Part shown: positions 7,358-15,006 of the stretch, in pieces
Layout: every line of letters starts with the position of its first letter
Numbering within the stretch: the stretch's first letter is position 1
Origin: a virus
Virus record (IMG/VR): IMGVR_UViG_3300041809_003448
Span: 1 to 30,605 of that record
Strand: one strand, 5' to 3'
Length of the DNA stretch: 30,605 bases
Translations under genes and position numbers: made by a program
Notes under the pieces: generated by a model
Database searches by the model: none
Told to the model about the DNA's origin: nothing
The model's input: only the letters and a program-made list of their open reading frames with translations

Positions 7358-8926
7358 GTGCCTGTGAACCTGAACCCGCTGCGCCTCTTCGGCGCTCGCC
7401 CACACAAGCGTGCGCTGGACGAGTCCAGCGAGCTCTACCGCGCGCTCGCCGTCTACGCGCAGACCGCTTCCGGTTTTTCGGTCAACGACGAGACCGCGCT
7501 GACCTCGGTCGCCGTGCTCGGCTGTCTCCAGGTCCGCGCCGGCTCCTTTGCCGCGCTGCCGCTCCAGGTCCGCCAGCGCGTGGGCCGCGATCGCCTCGAG
7601 CGCGACGACCATCCCGTCTACCGGCTGCTGTCGGTGGCGCCCAACCCGATCCTCACCGCTCCCCAGTTCTGGCGCTGGAAGCAGCTCCAGGAGGACCTCA
7701 CCGGCAACGCTTTCGCCCGGGTCATCTGGTCCAAGGGCGACCCCATCGAGGTCTGGCCGATGACCGGACCGCTGCCCACCATGCGCGTGACGAGCGCCGG
7801 CCTGGCCTACGCCTACGGCGGCGACGTCTGCGTGCCGGCCGGCGTCTACCCGGCCGACCAGATCCTGCACTTCAAGGGTCAGATCCTGCGCAACCCCTAC
7901 TGGGGCCGCTCGATCGTCAACCTCGCCCGCGACACGATCGGCCTTGACATCGCCTCGGGCCAGTTCTTCGCCCGCTTTCTCTCCAACGGCAATCACTTCC
8001 CGGGCTATCTGTCGACCGACCAAGACTTAACCGACGAGGACTACGAGGCGCTCAAGGAGCAGTTCAAGGGCTCGGGCGGCGTGCTCACCGCCGGCGAGCT
8101 GCGCATCTTCGACCGCGGCCTGAAGCTCCTGTCCAACGCCATGTCCCTGAAGGACGCGCAGCTCGTGGAGGAGCAGCGCTGGCTGCTCGAGCAGTGCTGC
8201 CGGCTGTTCCGCGTGCCGCTCCCGCTCCTGCAGGACTGGACGCACGGCACTTACACGAACGCCGAGCAGGCCGGCATCTGGTTTGGCCAGCACACCCTCA
8301 TGCCGCTGGCCGTCGACACCGAGGCCACGATCGCCCAGCGCATGTTCCTGCCCAGCGAGATCGCCGCCGGCTTCTTTACGAAGTTCAACATCGACTCGCT
8401 GCTGCGCGGCGACTTCGCGGCGCGCTCGGCTGGCTACTCCATCCTCATCCTCTGCGGCGTGCTGGCGCCCAACGAGGCGCGCGCCTTCGAGGACTGGAAT
8501 CCCTACCAGGGCGGCGACGACCACAGACTGCCGCTCAACACCGCGCCGGCGGGCTCCGAGCTCCTGCAGCCGGCGCCAGTCGCCGCTCCCGACAAGGCCA
8601 AGGCGCAGGAGGTCGAACCGACTGGCGACGCCGCGCGCAACCTGCTCGCCGGCGAGGCGGCGCGCTTCGCCGTGGCCACCATGATCCGCAACGCCGGCGA
8701 TCTCATCGCGCGCCGGCTGGTCGAAGACGAGAGCCGCGGCCGACCGACGACCGAGACCGAGGCGTTCGCGCACCGCGTGCTGGCGCCGGTCTGTGAGTCG
8801 GCGTGTCACCTCGGGATCCAGCTTGCCCCGCAGATGCTCGTCGACCATTTCGTGGGACGGCGTGACGGCGCTTTCACAGTGGGGCCAGGTTCGCCGGTCG
8901 CACGCGACGAGGAGGGCGCTTCATGA
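7358..8926 (+). CDS. Portal protein, HK97 type
   Basis: 522 aa, GTG start at 7358 (a second GTG at 7364 has GAGGTGAGG at better spacing). It forms the dodecameric DNA gate at one capsid vertex. The family pattern is visible: early VAVLGCLQVRAGSFAALPLQV, the DHPVYRLL..PNP..TAPQFW segment, LTGNAFARV, a middle ADQILHFKG..YWGRS block, then LSNAMSLKDAQLVEEQRWLLEQCCRLFRVPLPLL and the C-terminal Asn-Glu-Ala-Arg segment (LAPNEARAFEDWNP). The last ~120 residues are an Ala-rich extension longer than many family members. Its stop overlaps the protease start (ATGA). Confidence 0.95.
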   Translation: MPVNLNPLRLFGARPHKRALDESSELYRALAVYAQTASGFSVNDETALTSVAVLGCLQVRAGSFAALPLQVRQRVGRDRLERDDHPVYRLLSVAPNPILTAPQFWRWKQLQEDLTGNAFARVIWSKGDPIEVWPMTGPLPTMRVTSAGLAYAYGGDVCVPAGVYPADQILHFKGQILRNPYWGRSIVNLARDTIGLDIASGQFFARFLSNGNHFPGYLSTDQDLTDEDYEALKEQFKGSGGVLTAGELRIFDRGLKLLSNAMSLKDAQLVEEQRWLLEQCCRLFRVPLPLLQDWTHGTYTNAEQAGIWFGQHTLMPLAVDTEATIAQRMFLPSEIAAGFFTKFNIDSLLRGDFAARSAGYSILILCGVLAPNEARAFEDWNPYQGGDDHRLPLNTAPAGSELLQPAPVAAPDKAKAQEVEPTGDAARNLLAGEAARFAVATMIRNAGDLIARRLVEDESRGRPTTETEAFAHRVLAPVCESACHLGIQLAPQMLVDHFVGRRDGAFTVGPGSPVARDEEGAS

Positions 8927-9807
8927 ACACCGAGCTGCGCACGAGGGTCGCCGCCGACCTGCGCTTCCTCGCCGCCTCTGGCGATATCCCGGACCGCATC
9001 CAGGCCAAGGCGCTTCTCTACGGCGCCGTCTCTGAGGACATGGGTGGCTGGCGCGAGGTCTTCGCGCCGGGCTCTGCCGAACTCGATGGCGACCTGCGCA
9101 TGCTCTTCGACCACCAGACCTCGATGGTCATCGGCCGCAGCTCCGCCGGCACCCTGGACGCCACAGACGACGGAAGCGGCATCGTGGCGACCGGCTACCC
9201 GCCGGACACCACGTGGGCGCGCGATCTGCGCACCTCAATGGAGCGGGGCGACATCAACCAGATGTCCTTCCGCTTCCAGGCGCTCGAGGACGACATCGCG
9301 TGGGTGCCCAGCGAGGCGGCGACCGATGGCGGCTACGTCCTTCGCACCGTCCTGCGGGCGCTGGTCATGGAGGTCTCCGTGGTGGCCATCCCGGCTTACC
9401 CGCAGACCCTCGCGCTGGCGCGGGCCAGCGTGAGCGGCGAGCTTCGCCGCCGGGTGTGGGCGGCGCTGCCGGGCGAGAAGCGCGAGGGCAAGGTGCTCTC
9501 CCAGGAGAACATGGCCGCGCTCATCCAGATCCACGACCTCACGGAGACCGTGCTCTCCGGCGCCGACCCGAACTGGGCGGACGCCGGCGTGGCGGCCGGC
9601 GAGGACGGCGGTGACGAGGACACCGGCGACGCTGGCGACGACGGCCAGCGCGCAAACGATTCCTCGAAATCTGAGGTCACTACGGGTCCCGGCGGATCGC
9701 CGGACGACTCGTCTCGCGCCGGATCGGCGCCGCAGGTGCCCGACTCGCAGTCGCTCTGGCGGCTGGGGCTCGGGCGTTACCGTCGTCTCAAGGAGAGCTC
9801 GAAATGA
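8923..9807 (+). CDS. Prohead protease with acidic C-terminal extension
   Basis: 294 aa. HK97-family (U35) serine protease that matures the capsid by cutting the scaffold part of the major capsid protein. The likely catalytic residues are His64 in LFDHQTSMVIGR and Ser115 in NQMSFRF, and the VMEVSVVAIPAYP segment is characteristic. From about residue 195 the protein becomes acidic and low-complexity (GEDGGDEDTGDAGDDG), which could serve as extra scaffold (inference). A GCGCAAACGATT motif copy sits in this linker. It overlaps the portal gene by 4 bases and the capsid gene by 4 bases. Confidence 0.93.
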   Translation: MNTELRTRVAADLRFLAASGDIPDRIQAKALLYGAVSEDMGGWREVFAPGSAELDGDLRMLFDHQTSMVIGRSSAGTLDATDDGSGIVATGYPPDTTWARDLRTSMERGDINQMSFRFQALEDDIAWVPSEAATDGGYVLRTVLRALVMEVSVVAIPAYPQTLALARASVSGELRRRVWAALPGEKREGKVLSQENMAALIQIHDLTETVLSGADPNWADAGVAAGEDGGDEDTGDAGDDGQRANDSSKSEVTTGPGGSPDDSSRAGSAPQVPDSQSLWRLGLGRYRRLKESSK

Positions 9808-10973
9808 GCACCGACTACCGCGAGCTGGACCGGCGCGCCAGCGAAATCCGCGCCGAGATGGAGGTCGTCCTGGCCAAGGGCGCCGAGATGACCCCCGAGG
9901 ACCGCGATCTCGTCAACCAGCGCACTGGCGAGATGCAGACCCTTGAGCGCATCGCGCTCGAGCTGCGCGACTCGCAGATCGACGACCTCACCCGCCAGGT
10001 GGCCGCCGGCGCGCCCGTGCTCACCGGCACCTCGCCGGAAGACCAGGCGAACGTCGACGACTTCCGCGCCTACGTGCGCACCGGCGAGCAGCGCGCTGGC
10101 CTGGTGGCCGGCACGGGCAGCGCGGGCGGCTTCATCGTGCCCGAGCCGGTCCACGCGCCGCTCATCGAGAAGTACCGCCGCCACTCGCCGGTCCTGCAGG
10201 ACTGCACGACCTTCGAGATGCAGGGCAACACGAGCATGTATTTGCCGTTCAAGTCGGCGCACGGTGTGGTCACGTCCACGACCGAGACCGGGGCGCGCTC
10301 CGAGCAGACCGAGCCGACCTTCGCGGGCGGCGCCGCCTCGCAGCTCCAGGCGTTCGATCACTACACCGACCAGAGGGCCACGCAGCAGCTCTTAGACGAC
10401 GTGCCGGGCTTCGAGGAGACCCTGCTCGAGTGGGTCTACGAAGACTTCATGGAGACGCTCAACACGGAGGCTTGCGTGGGCGCCGGCGCGGCTTCGGAGC
10501 AGCTCGCCGGCATCTACGCCGCCAGTGGGACCTACCTGACCACGCTGTCGGGCTCGGCCGGGGCGATCGCCAACACCTCGTTCCTCACGCAGTTCTTCAA
10601 GCTGCCGTTCAAGTACCGCCCGAACGCGAAGTGGTACCTGTCGCCGCTGACCCTCGCGGTGGCCATGGGCTTCACGATGCCCAACCTCGTCAACACGCCG
10701 CTGGTCCAGCCGAACGCCAACGACGGCTCGTTCTCGATCCTCGGCAAGCCGGTGGTCGAGGTCGACGACGCTCCGGTCATCGGTGCGGCGAACTACCCCA
10801 TCGCGCTGGGCGACCTCTCGGCCGGATATGCGGTGGGCATCCACAAGCAGCCGACCATCCTGCGTGATCCCTTCACGGCCAAGCCGCAGGTGATCTTCTA
10901 CGGCTTGGGTCGCTTCGGCGGCATCCCGTGGGATCCCAACGCGGTCGTGCTGATGAAGTCGAACAACGCCTAG
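9804..10973 (+). CDS. Major capsid protein, HK97 gp5-like
   Basis: 389 aa. N-terminal ~70 residues are a charged helical region (delta or scaffold domain) that the protease should remove. The mature part probably begins near residues 90-105, before GTGSAGGFIVP. The typical HK97-fold elements follow: an E-loop region (SAHGVVTSTTETGARSEQTEP), a spine helix (PGFEETLLEWVYEDFMETLN) with a conserved acidic end, and the A-domain with PVVEVDDAP and a final GRFGGIPWDPNAVVLM. The ATG overlaps the protease stop (ATGA). Expected to be among the most expressed proteins; a strong hairpin ends this operon section after the next small gene. Confidence 0.95.
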   Translation: MSTDYRELDRRASEIRAEMEVVLAKGAEMTPEDRDLVNQRTGEMQTLERIALELRDSQIDDLTRQVAAGAPVLTGTSPEDQANVDDFRAYVRTGEQRAGLVAGTGSAGGFIVPEPVHAPLIEKYRRHSPVLQDCTTFEMQGNTSMYLPFKSAHGVVTSTTETGARSEQTEPTFAGGAASQLQAFDHYTDQRATQQLLDDVPGFEETLLEWVYEDFMETLNTEACVGAGAASEQLAGIYAASGTYLTTLSGSAGAIANTSFLTQFFKLPFKYRPNAKWYLSPLTLAVAMGFTMPNLVNTPLVQPNANDGSFSILGKPVVEVDDAPVIGAANYPIALGDLSAGYAVGIHKQPTILRDPFTAKPQVIFYGLGRFGGIPWDPNAVVLMKSNNA

Positions 10974-10986
10974 TCGGGCGGCTGTC

Positions 10987-11316
10987 ATGACTGACGAGGA
11001 GATCCGGGAGGAGGGCGGCGCCGAGCAGGCGCCGCCCGAGGCTCCCGCCGAGGAGACCGGCGAGCCGAGGGTGGCCGCGCCGCTTCACCCCGACCGCCAG
11101 GTGACCGTGCGCTTCGTGCACGAGACCGCCTGGCAGACGGCGACGGGCGACGGCATCCTCACCGAGGTCATCGCCGAGGGCGACGAGCGCGAGCTGCCGC
11201 GGGAGACCGCCATGGTCTTCGTCGGCATGGGCGCCGCCGTGTGGGCCGGCGACGAGGAACTCGCCGTTCAGGCCGCCGGCGAGGTGGCGACGCGCAGTCG
11301 CCGCCGCCGCAAGTAG
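10987..11316 (+). CDS. Small acidic protein after capsid gene, unknown
   Basis: 109 aa. The N-terminus is very acidic and Pro/Ala rich, then comes a compact beta-looking part (QVTVRFVHETAWQT..GILTEVIAEGDERELPRETA) and a basic Arg-rich tail (SRRRRK). I do not recognise the family. In this position phages often encode a capsid decoration or head-completion protein, so that is the best guess from context. It starts 13 bases after the capsid stop. Confidence 0.75.
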   Translation: MTDEEIREEGGAEQAPPEAPAEETGEPRVAAPLHPDRQVTVRFVHETAWQTATGDGILTEVIAEGDERELPRETAMVFVGMGAAVWAGDEELAVQAAGEVATRSRRRRK

Positions 11317-11328
11317 GACACCTCAAGA

Positions 11329-11364
11329 GGCCGCGGGAGCGTTCGGACGGGCGCTCCCGCGGCC
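11329..11364 (+). terminator. Strong hairpin after the capsid genes
   Basis: GGCCGCGGGAGCG and its exact complement CGCTCCCGCGGCC form a 13-bp perfect stem with a 10-base loop. It lies between the capsid-linked small gene and the connector gene. There is no T-run after it, so it may be a GC-only terminator or a partial terminator and mRNA-stabilising structure that sets capsid expression above the tail genes. Confidence 0.7.
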
Positions 11365-11386
11365 GTGCTTGGCTAGGGAGGCCGCC

Positions 11387-12283
11387 GTGGACCGCATCAG
11401 GCAGCAGAGCTCCGGGGACTACGCGCTCTCTGTCGTCACCATCGACCCGGCAACCGAGGCGCCCTGCAACGCGACCGGCGACCTCGGGCTTGTCGTCTAC
11501 GACGGCGACGGCGTGCAGGTCTTCGCCGGCGAGGCGGTCTCCGGCCCATGCCAGCTCGGCGCCGCCGTTCCCGTTGCCAGCATGCCGCTCCTGGACACCT
11601 ACGTCTGTGCCTGGACCGGCTCCGCGTCGGGCGGTCCGACGAGCTGGACCAGCCGCGTCGAGGTCTGCGGCGGCTACGCCTACGAGATCGCCGACTTCCG
11701 CGCCTACTACCCCGAGTTTGCCGACGCCACGAAGTTTCCGGCTCAGATGCTGCGTGCCGCGCGCGTCGCCGGCGAGCAGCGCTTCGAGTGCCACGCTCGC
11801 GTGGCCTACGTGCCGCGCTGCGGGCGCTGGTCCGGCTACGTCAAGGGTCACCCCGTGCCCATCGGCTACGGCATCGGCTACGACGCCGGCTGCCAGCGCT
11901 TGGAGACGCAGTTCAACGCGGTGCGCTGTCTGCGGGCCGTGCTGCAGAACGGCGTGCCCATGGCGCCGGGCGACCTCGCGCTCCTGCATCCGCTGGAGTG
12001 GGGCGCGATCGACCGCCAGCCGGGCGACTACTGGCTTGACGGGCAGCAGATCAAGGTGACCCTCGAGCATGGTTACGACGCGCCGCCGCAGCCGGTCTCC
12101 ACGGCCGTCATGATCCTGGCCCGCGAGTACGTCTTTCGCACCGCGCTTTCGAGCCGCGCCACGGTGGAGTCGACCGACGTCGGGTTCTTCCGCCTCTCGG
12201 TCGCCGGTCCGGGCCGCCCGACCGGGATCCCGGACGTGGACACGGCCATCCTCGAGTTTGGCCGGCGTCGGCCGCGCGTATGA
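11387..12283 (+). CDS. Head-tail connector protein (putative)
   Basis: 298 aa from GTG 11387, chosen for the GGGAGG six bases upstream. The first ~100 residues look like an all-beta domain (YALSVVTIDPATEAPCN..GDLGLVVYDGDG). The rest is mainly helical with YEIADFRAYYPEFADATKFPAQMLRAARVAGEQRF, which resembles head-tail adaptor proteins that begin by binding the portal. Position after capsid and before the tail genes supports a connector role. The family is not firmly recognised. Its stop overlaps the next start (ATGA). Confidence 0.7.
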   Translation: MDRIRQQSSGDYALSVVTIDPATEAPCNATGDLGLVVYDGDGVQVFAGEAVSGPCQLGAAVPVASMPLLDTYVCAWTGSASGGPTSWTSRVEVCGGYAYEIADFRAYYPEFADATKFPAQMLRAARVAGEQRFECHARVAYVPRCGRWSGYVKGHPVPIGYGIGYDAGCQRLETQFNAVRCLRAVLQNGVPMAPGDLALLHPLEWGAIDRQPGDYWLDGQQIKVTLEHGYDAPPQPVSTAVMILAREYVFRTALSSRATVESTDVGFFRLSVAGPGRPTGIPDVDTAILEFGRRRPRV

Positions 12284-12720
12284 GCGGCTACCGCACCCTC
12301 GCGCCGGCGGTGCAGGCCGCGCTGCTGGCGGCGATCGCCGCCGCGGTGCCGGACACCACGTCGGTCTCGCTGGGCTACCCGCCGGGTGGCCTGGCCGCCG
12401 AGCAGGTTTGGGTGGAGGGCGACTTCGAGTTCGACGTGTCGCTCGAGACGAGCGGCTGGACGCAGCGCGAGGAGGACGGCACCACCGAGGTGCGCATCGC
12501 CGTCACCCAGACCTGCGACTCGTTCCTCGGGCCGCAGAGCCGCGCGCTCGAGCTCGCCGCCGTGGTGGAGGACTGTCTGGCCGCCGACCGCACGCTGGGC
12601 GGCCTCTGCGATCGTTGCGCGGTCTCTAAGGGCAAGGGCCAGGAGGCGATTCCCGAGGAGCACACCCACCAGTTCGGCATCATCTTGACCGTCACCTGGG
12701 CGGGCACCGCCACGGCGTGA
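12280..12720 (+). CDS. Probable tail terminator / head-tail joining protein
   Basis: 146 aa. Helical N-terminus (APAVQAALLAAIAAAV), then beta strands (EFDVSLETSGWTQREEDGTTEVRIAVTQT), a helix with LAAVVEDCLAAD, and a final strand QFGIILTVTW. This order of secondary structure fits tail-terminator proteins (gpU or DUF3168-like), and the location just before the tail tube gene agrees. Assignment rests on order and fold pattern, not on a clear motif. Confidence 0.65.
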   Translation: MSGYRTLAPAVQAALLAAIAAAVPDTTSVSLGYPPGGLAAEQVWVEGDFEFDVSLETSGWTQREEDGTTEVRIAVTQTCDSFLGPQSRALELAAVVEDCLAADRTLGGLCDRCAVSKGKGQEAIPEEHTHQFGIILTVTWAGTATA

Positions 12721-12745
12721 CAGTCCTTTCACCATGGGGGCTGTG

Positions 12746-12967
12746 ATGAGGCACAAGTTCACCATCGCGCAGAAGGTCTGGGGCGAGTTCCACGGGGAGC
12801 AGTTCTCCGGCTCTTTCTCCTACGAGGCGGGCACGCACGTCGCGCGCACCGCCGGAGAGGAGGAGCTGTTCGAACACCTCGTCGGGCTCGGGCTGGCCGC
12901 TCGCGCGAAGCGCACGCCGGCGTCGCGCCGGCCGTCGCCGGCGCAAACGATTACCTCGGAGGTCTGA
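12746..12967 (+). CDS. Small protein before the tail tube gene, unknown
   Basis: 73 aa from ATG 12746, preferred over ATG 12734 because GGGGG stands about six bases before it. Contains KFTIAQKVWGEFHGEQFSG and an EEELFEHLVGLGLAAR helix. The C-terminal part is Arg/Pro rich and carries one of the GCGCAAACGATT repeats. Such short proteins next to tail genes are common and rarely characterised. I cannot assign a function. Confidence 0.65.
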   Translation: MRHKFTIAQKVWGEFHGEQFSGSFSYEAGTHVARTAGEEELFEHLVGLGLAARAKRTPASRRPSPAQTITSEV

Positions 12968-12969
12968 CC

Positions 12970-13950
12970 ATGGCTGGCGCTCTGCAGATCGGTAGGGACA
13001 TCATCGGTGTCGCCAAGCAGTCGGGGCTCGGCTCGCTGGCCGCGCAGCCGACCTTCGCCCACGGCGCCTCGACGGCGTCCGACCCGTCGATTGCCATCAA
13101 CCAGGCCGACGACCCGCAGACCTCTGCGGCGCCGACCGCGCCGGGCGCCTACCGCTCGTCGGTCGAGGAGAAGTTCACCTTCGACTGCCGCGCCTGGCAG
13201 AAGGCCATCGGCCTCTACCTGCTCGGCATCCTCGGCAACGACTCCGTGAGCGGCACCGGGCCGTATGTGCACATCCTCACCCAGGCGCTCGCCGTGCCCT
13301 ACCTCTCGATGTTCGCAAAGAAGGGCGACGGCCAGATCATGGCCGTGCGGGACTGCAAGGTCTCCAAGCTCGAGTGGGCCTGGACCGACAACCAGCCGGT
13401 GACGGTCTCCATCGAGGTCGACGGCTGCGTGCTCTCGTTCCCGGTCTCCTTCACGCCGGGCACCGACGAGTCGGGCACGCTTGCCTACTACACGCCGGTC
13501 GGCGGCACCTTCAAGTACGACGTGGCTTCGGCCGTGCCGGCGGTGGCCGCGGTCACCGGCGGCAAGATCACCATCGCTCGCGACATCAACACGCCTATCT
13601 TCTCCGGCGCGATCGAGGCCGGCGACGCGATCGAGGGCAACCTCGCAGTCGACGTCTCCTTCGACTGCATCCCCACCGACACCACGCTCTGGCGCAAGAT
13701 CGTCACCGGCGCCGTGGGCGGCGCCGGCATCGCCCAGGCTCCGCAGTACGGCTCGTTCGAGATGACCTTCGCCAAGGGCGCCGACTCGATCAAGTTCGGC
13801 GCCTACCAGGTCGGTTTTTTGGCCGACCTTCCCGGCGCCGACGCCAAGGGCGGCGGCGCGCAGATGACCGTGGCGGGCTCCGCCTACCCGGCCACGCCGG
13901 GCGGCACGCCTATCACCGCCACGCTGACCAACACCGTCGCGTCCTACTAG
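12970..13950 (+). CDS. Major tail tube protein
   Basis: 326 aa with a GGAGG before the ATG. Beta-rich protein with repeated strand patterns: VDGCVLSFPVSFTPGTDESG, GGKITIARDINTPIFSGAIEAGDAIEGNLAVDVSFDC, GSFEMTFAKGADSIKFGAYQVGF, and an Ala/Thr/Gly-rich end. Size, composition and place (after tail terminator, before the frameshifted chaperone pair and tape measure) identify the tube subunit that polymerises around the tape measure. No catalytic residues are expected. Confidence 0.85.
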   Translation: MAGALQIGRDIIGVAKQSGLGSLAAQPTFAHGASTASDPSIAINQADDPQTSAAPTAPGAYRSSVEEKFTFDCRAWQKAIGLYLLGILGNDSVSGTGPYVHILTQALAVPYLSMFAKKGDGQIMAVRDCKVSKLEWAWTDNQPVTVSIEVDGCVLSFPVSFTPGTDESGTLAYYTPVGGTFKYDVASAVPAVAAVTGGKITIARDINTPIFSGAIEAGDAIEGNLAVDVSFDCIPTDTTLWRKIVTGAVGGAGIAQAPQYGSFEMTFAKGADSIKFGAYQVGFLADLPGADAKGGGAQMTVAGSAYPATPGGTPITATLTNTVASY

Positions 13951-13958
13951 GAGGGTCC

Positions 13959-14339
13959 TTGAAGCGCATCATCGTCCGCTACATCGACGGCTCGCAGGAC
14001 GAAGCCTGGCTCCAGCCTTTCGACGACATGCTCAAGAACCGCGAGCTCACCCGGCCGGTCTACCGCGACCCAGACAGCGGCGAGTCATGGGTCACCGACG
14101 CCGAGCGCATGGCATGCCAGGTCTTCTTCGCGCTGCAGCGCGCCGGTCGCGCGCCCGAGGGCGAGTTCATGACGTGGTACCAGCGGGTCGATGAGCTCGA
14201 GCCGCACATGAAGCACCGCGAGGTCGACGAGCTGCTGGCAACCGGCGAGGTCGACGCCAAGACCGCCGCCTACCTGCACAAGCGTGTCGAGGAGCTCGGT
14301 GACGGCGAGGGGGAATCTCCAGCGCCGCGTTCGCACTAG
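13959..14339 (+). CDS. Tail assembly chaperone, short form (gpG-like)
   Basis: 126 aa, TTG start with AGGAGGG just upstream. Acidic helical protein (DDMLKNRELTRPVY, then WVTDAERMACQVFFALQRAG, then VDELLATGEVDAKTAAYLHKRVEEL). Position between tail tube and tape measure genes is that of the phage lambda gpG/gpGT pair, whose products bind the tape measure during tail assembly. A G-run slippery site near codon 118 allows -1 frameshifting into a second frame (see next entry). Confidence 0.8.
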   Translation: MKRIIVRYIDGSQDEAWLQPFDDMLKNRELTRPVYRDPDSGESWVTDAERMACQVFFALQRAGRAPEGEFMTWYQRVDELEPHMKHREVDELLATGEVDAKTAAYLHKRVEELGDGEGESPAPRSH

Positions 14340-14488
14340 CGGACGCGGCGCTGGCCTGTGGTTTCGGGCTTGACCTGCAGCACTGCGACGGCGAGGTCTT
14401 CGCGGCGCTGACGGAGCGGCTCGACGAGGCAGACCGCGAGCGGCGCCGCGAGGAGCTGCTGGCGCGATTCAAGGAGACGAAGGCGTGA
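13959..14488 (+). CDS. Tail assembly chaperone, frameshifted long form (gpGT-like)
   Basis: Near the end of the short form the sequence GAG GGG GAA (14307-14315) contains the in-phase heptamer G GGG GAA. After a -1 slip the ribosome would read GGA at 14312 and continue for 58 codons to a TGA at 14486-14488, giving about 176 aa. The added part (ALACGFGLDLQHCDGE, then a charged helix ELLARFKETKA) has coding character. Its stop overlaps the next gene's GTG (GTGA), so the frame is functionally spaced. A conserved frameshift in this pair is well known across dsDNA phage tails. The exact slip site is inferred. Confidence 0.75.
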
Positions 14489-15006
14489 GCGGTATCTCGA
14501 GCAAGGTTGTCGGCGTCGGCCGGGGCGGGTTCTCGGCCGAGCTCCGCGTCGACGGGCTCGAGGAAACCATGGCCGCGCTGCGCGCGCTGGCGCCAGAGGT
14601 CGACAAGGGCTTCAAGAGGAAGTTTCGCCTCATCGGCACGCGCCTCGCCGGCGAGGCCGAGGGCATGTCGCCGGTGAACGCGCACGGCGGCTACGGCTCC
14701 CGCCTCACCATCCGCGGCAAGCGCGTCGGTCTCAAGATCTTTGCGAAGGCCGGCTCGCCGGCCGGCAAGAACGCCGCCATCTTCGAGTTCGCCGGCACGC
14801 GGATGCAGTCCAAGGACGGCGGGCCTATCACGGGCCAGGGCGCGGCCATGGTGCGCTGGCTCGACGGCTACGCCAAACCGGGCCGCTTCCTCTGGTACGC
14901 CTGGGACTCGAACCGCGAGGTCGTCCGCTCCGAGATCGCCGATGCCATGCTCGAGGTCGAGCGCGTCGTCCAGGAGAAGCTCGACGCCGCCGGGGAGACG
15001 TACTGA
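14485..15006 (+). CDS. HK97 gp10-like tail protein
   Basis: 173 aa, GTG start overlapping the frameshifted chaperone stop. Recognisable pattern: an early beta strand (AELRVDGLEETMAALRALAPEVDKGFKRKFRLIGTRLAGEAEGMSPV shortened here), then GPITGQGAAMVRW and a C-terminal helix with ARG/ALA content. This matches the head-tail or minor tail family named for HK97 gp10. It usually sits before the tail tube; here it follows the chaperones, a modest rearrangement. Confidence 0.7.
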   Translation: MSGISSKVVGVGRGGFSAELRVDGLEETMAALRALAPEVDKGFKRKFRLIGTRLAGEAEGMSPVNAHGGYGSRLTIRGKRVGLKIFAKAGSPAGKNAAIFEFAGTRMQSKDGGPITGQGAAMVRWLDGYAKPGRFLWYAWDSNREVVRSEIADAMLEVERVVQEKLDAAGETY

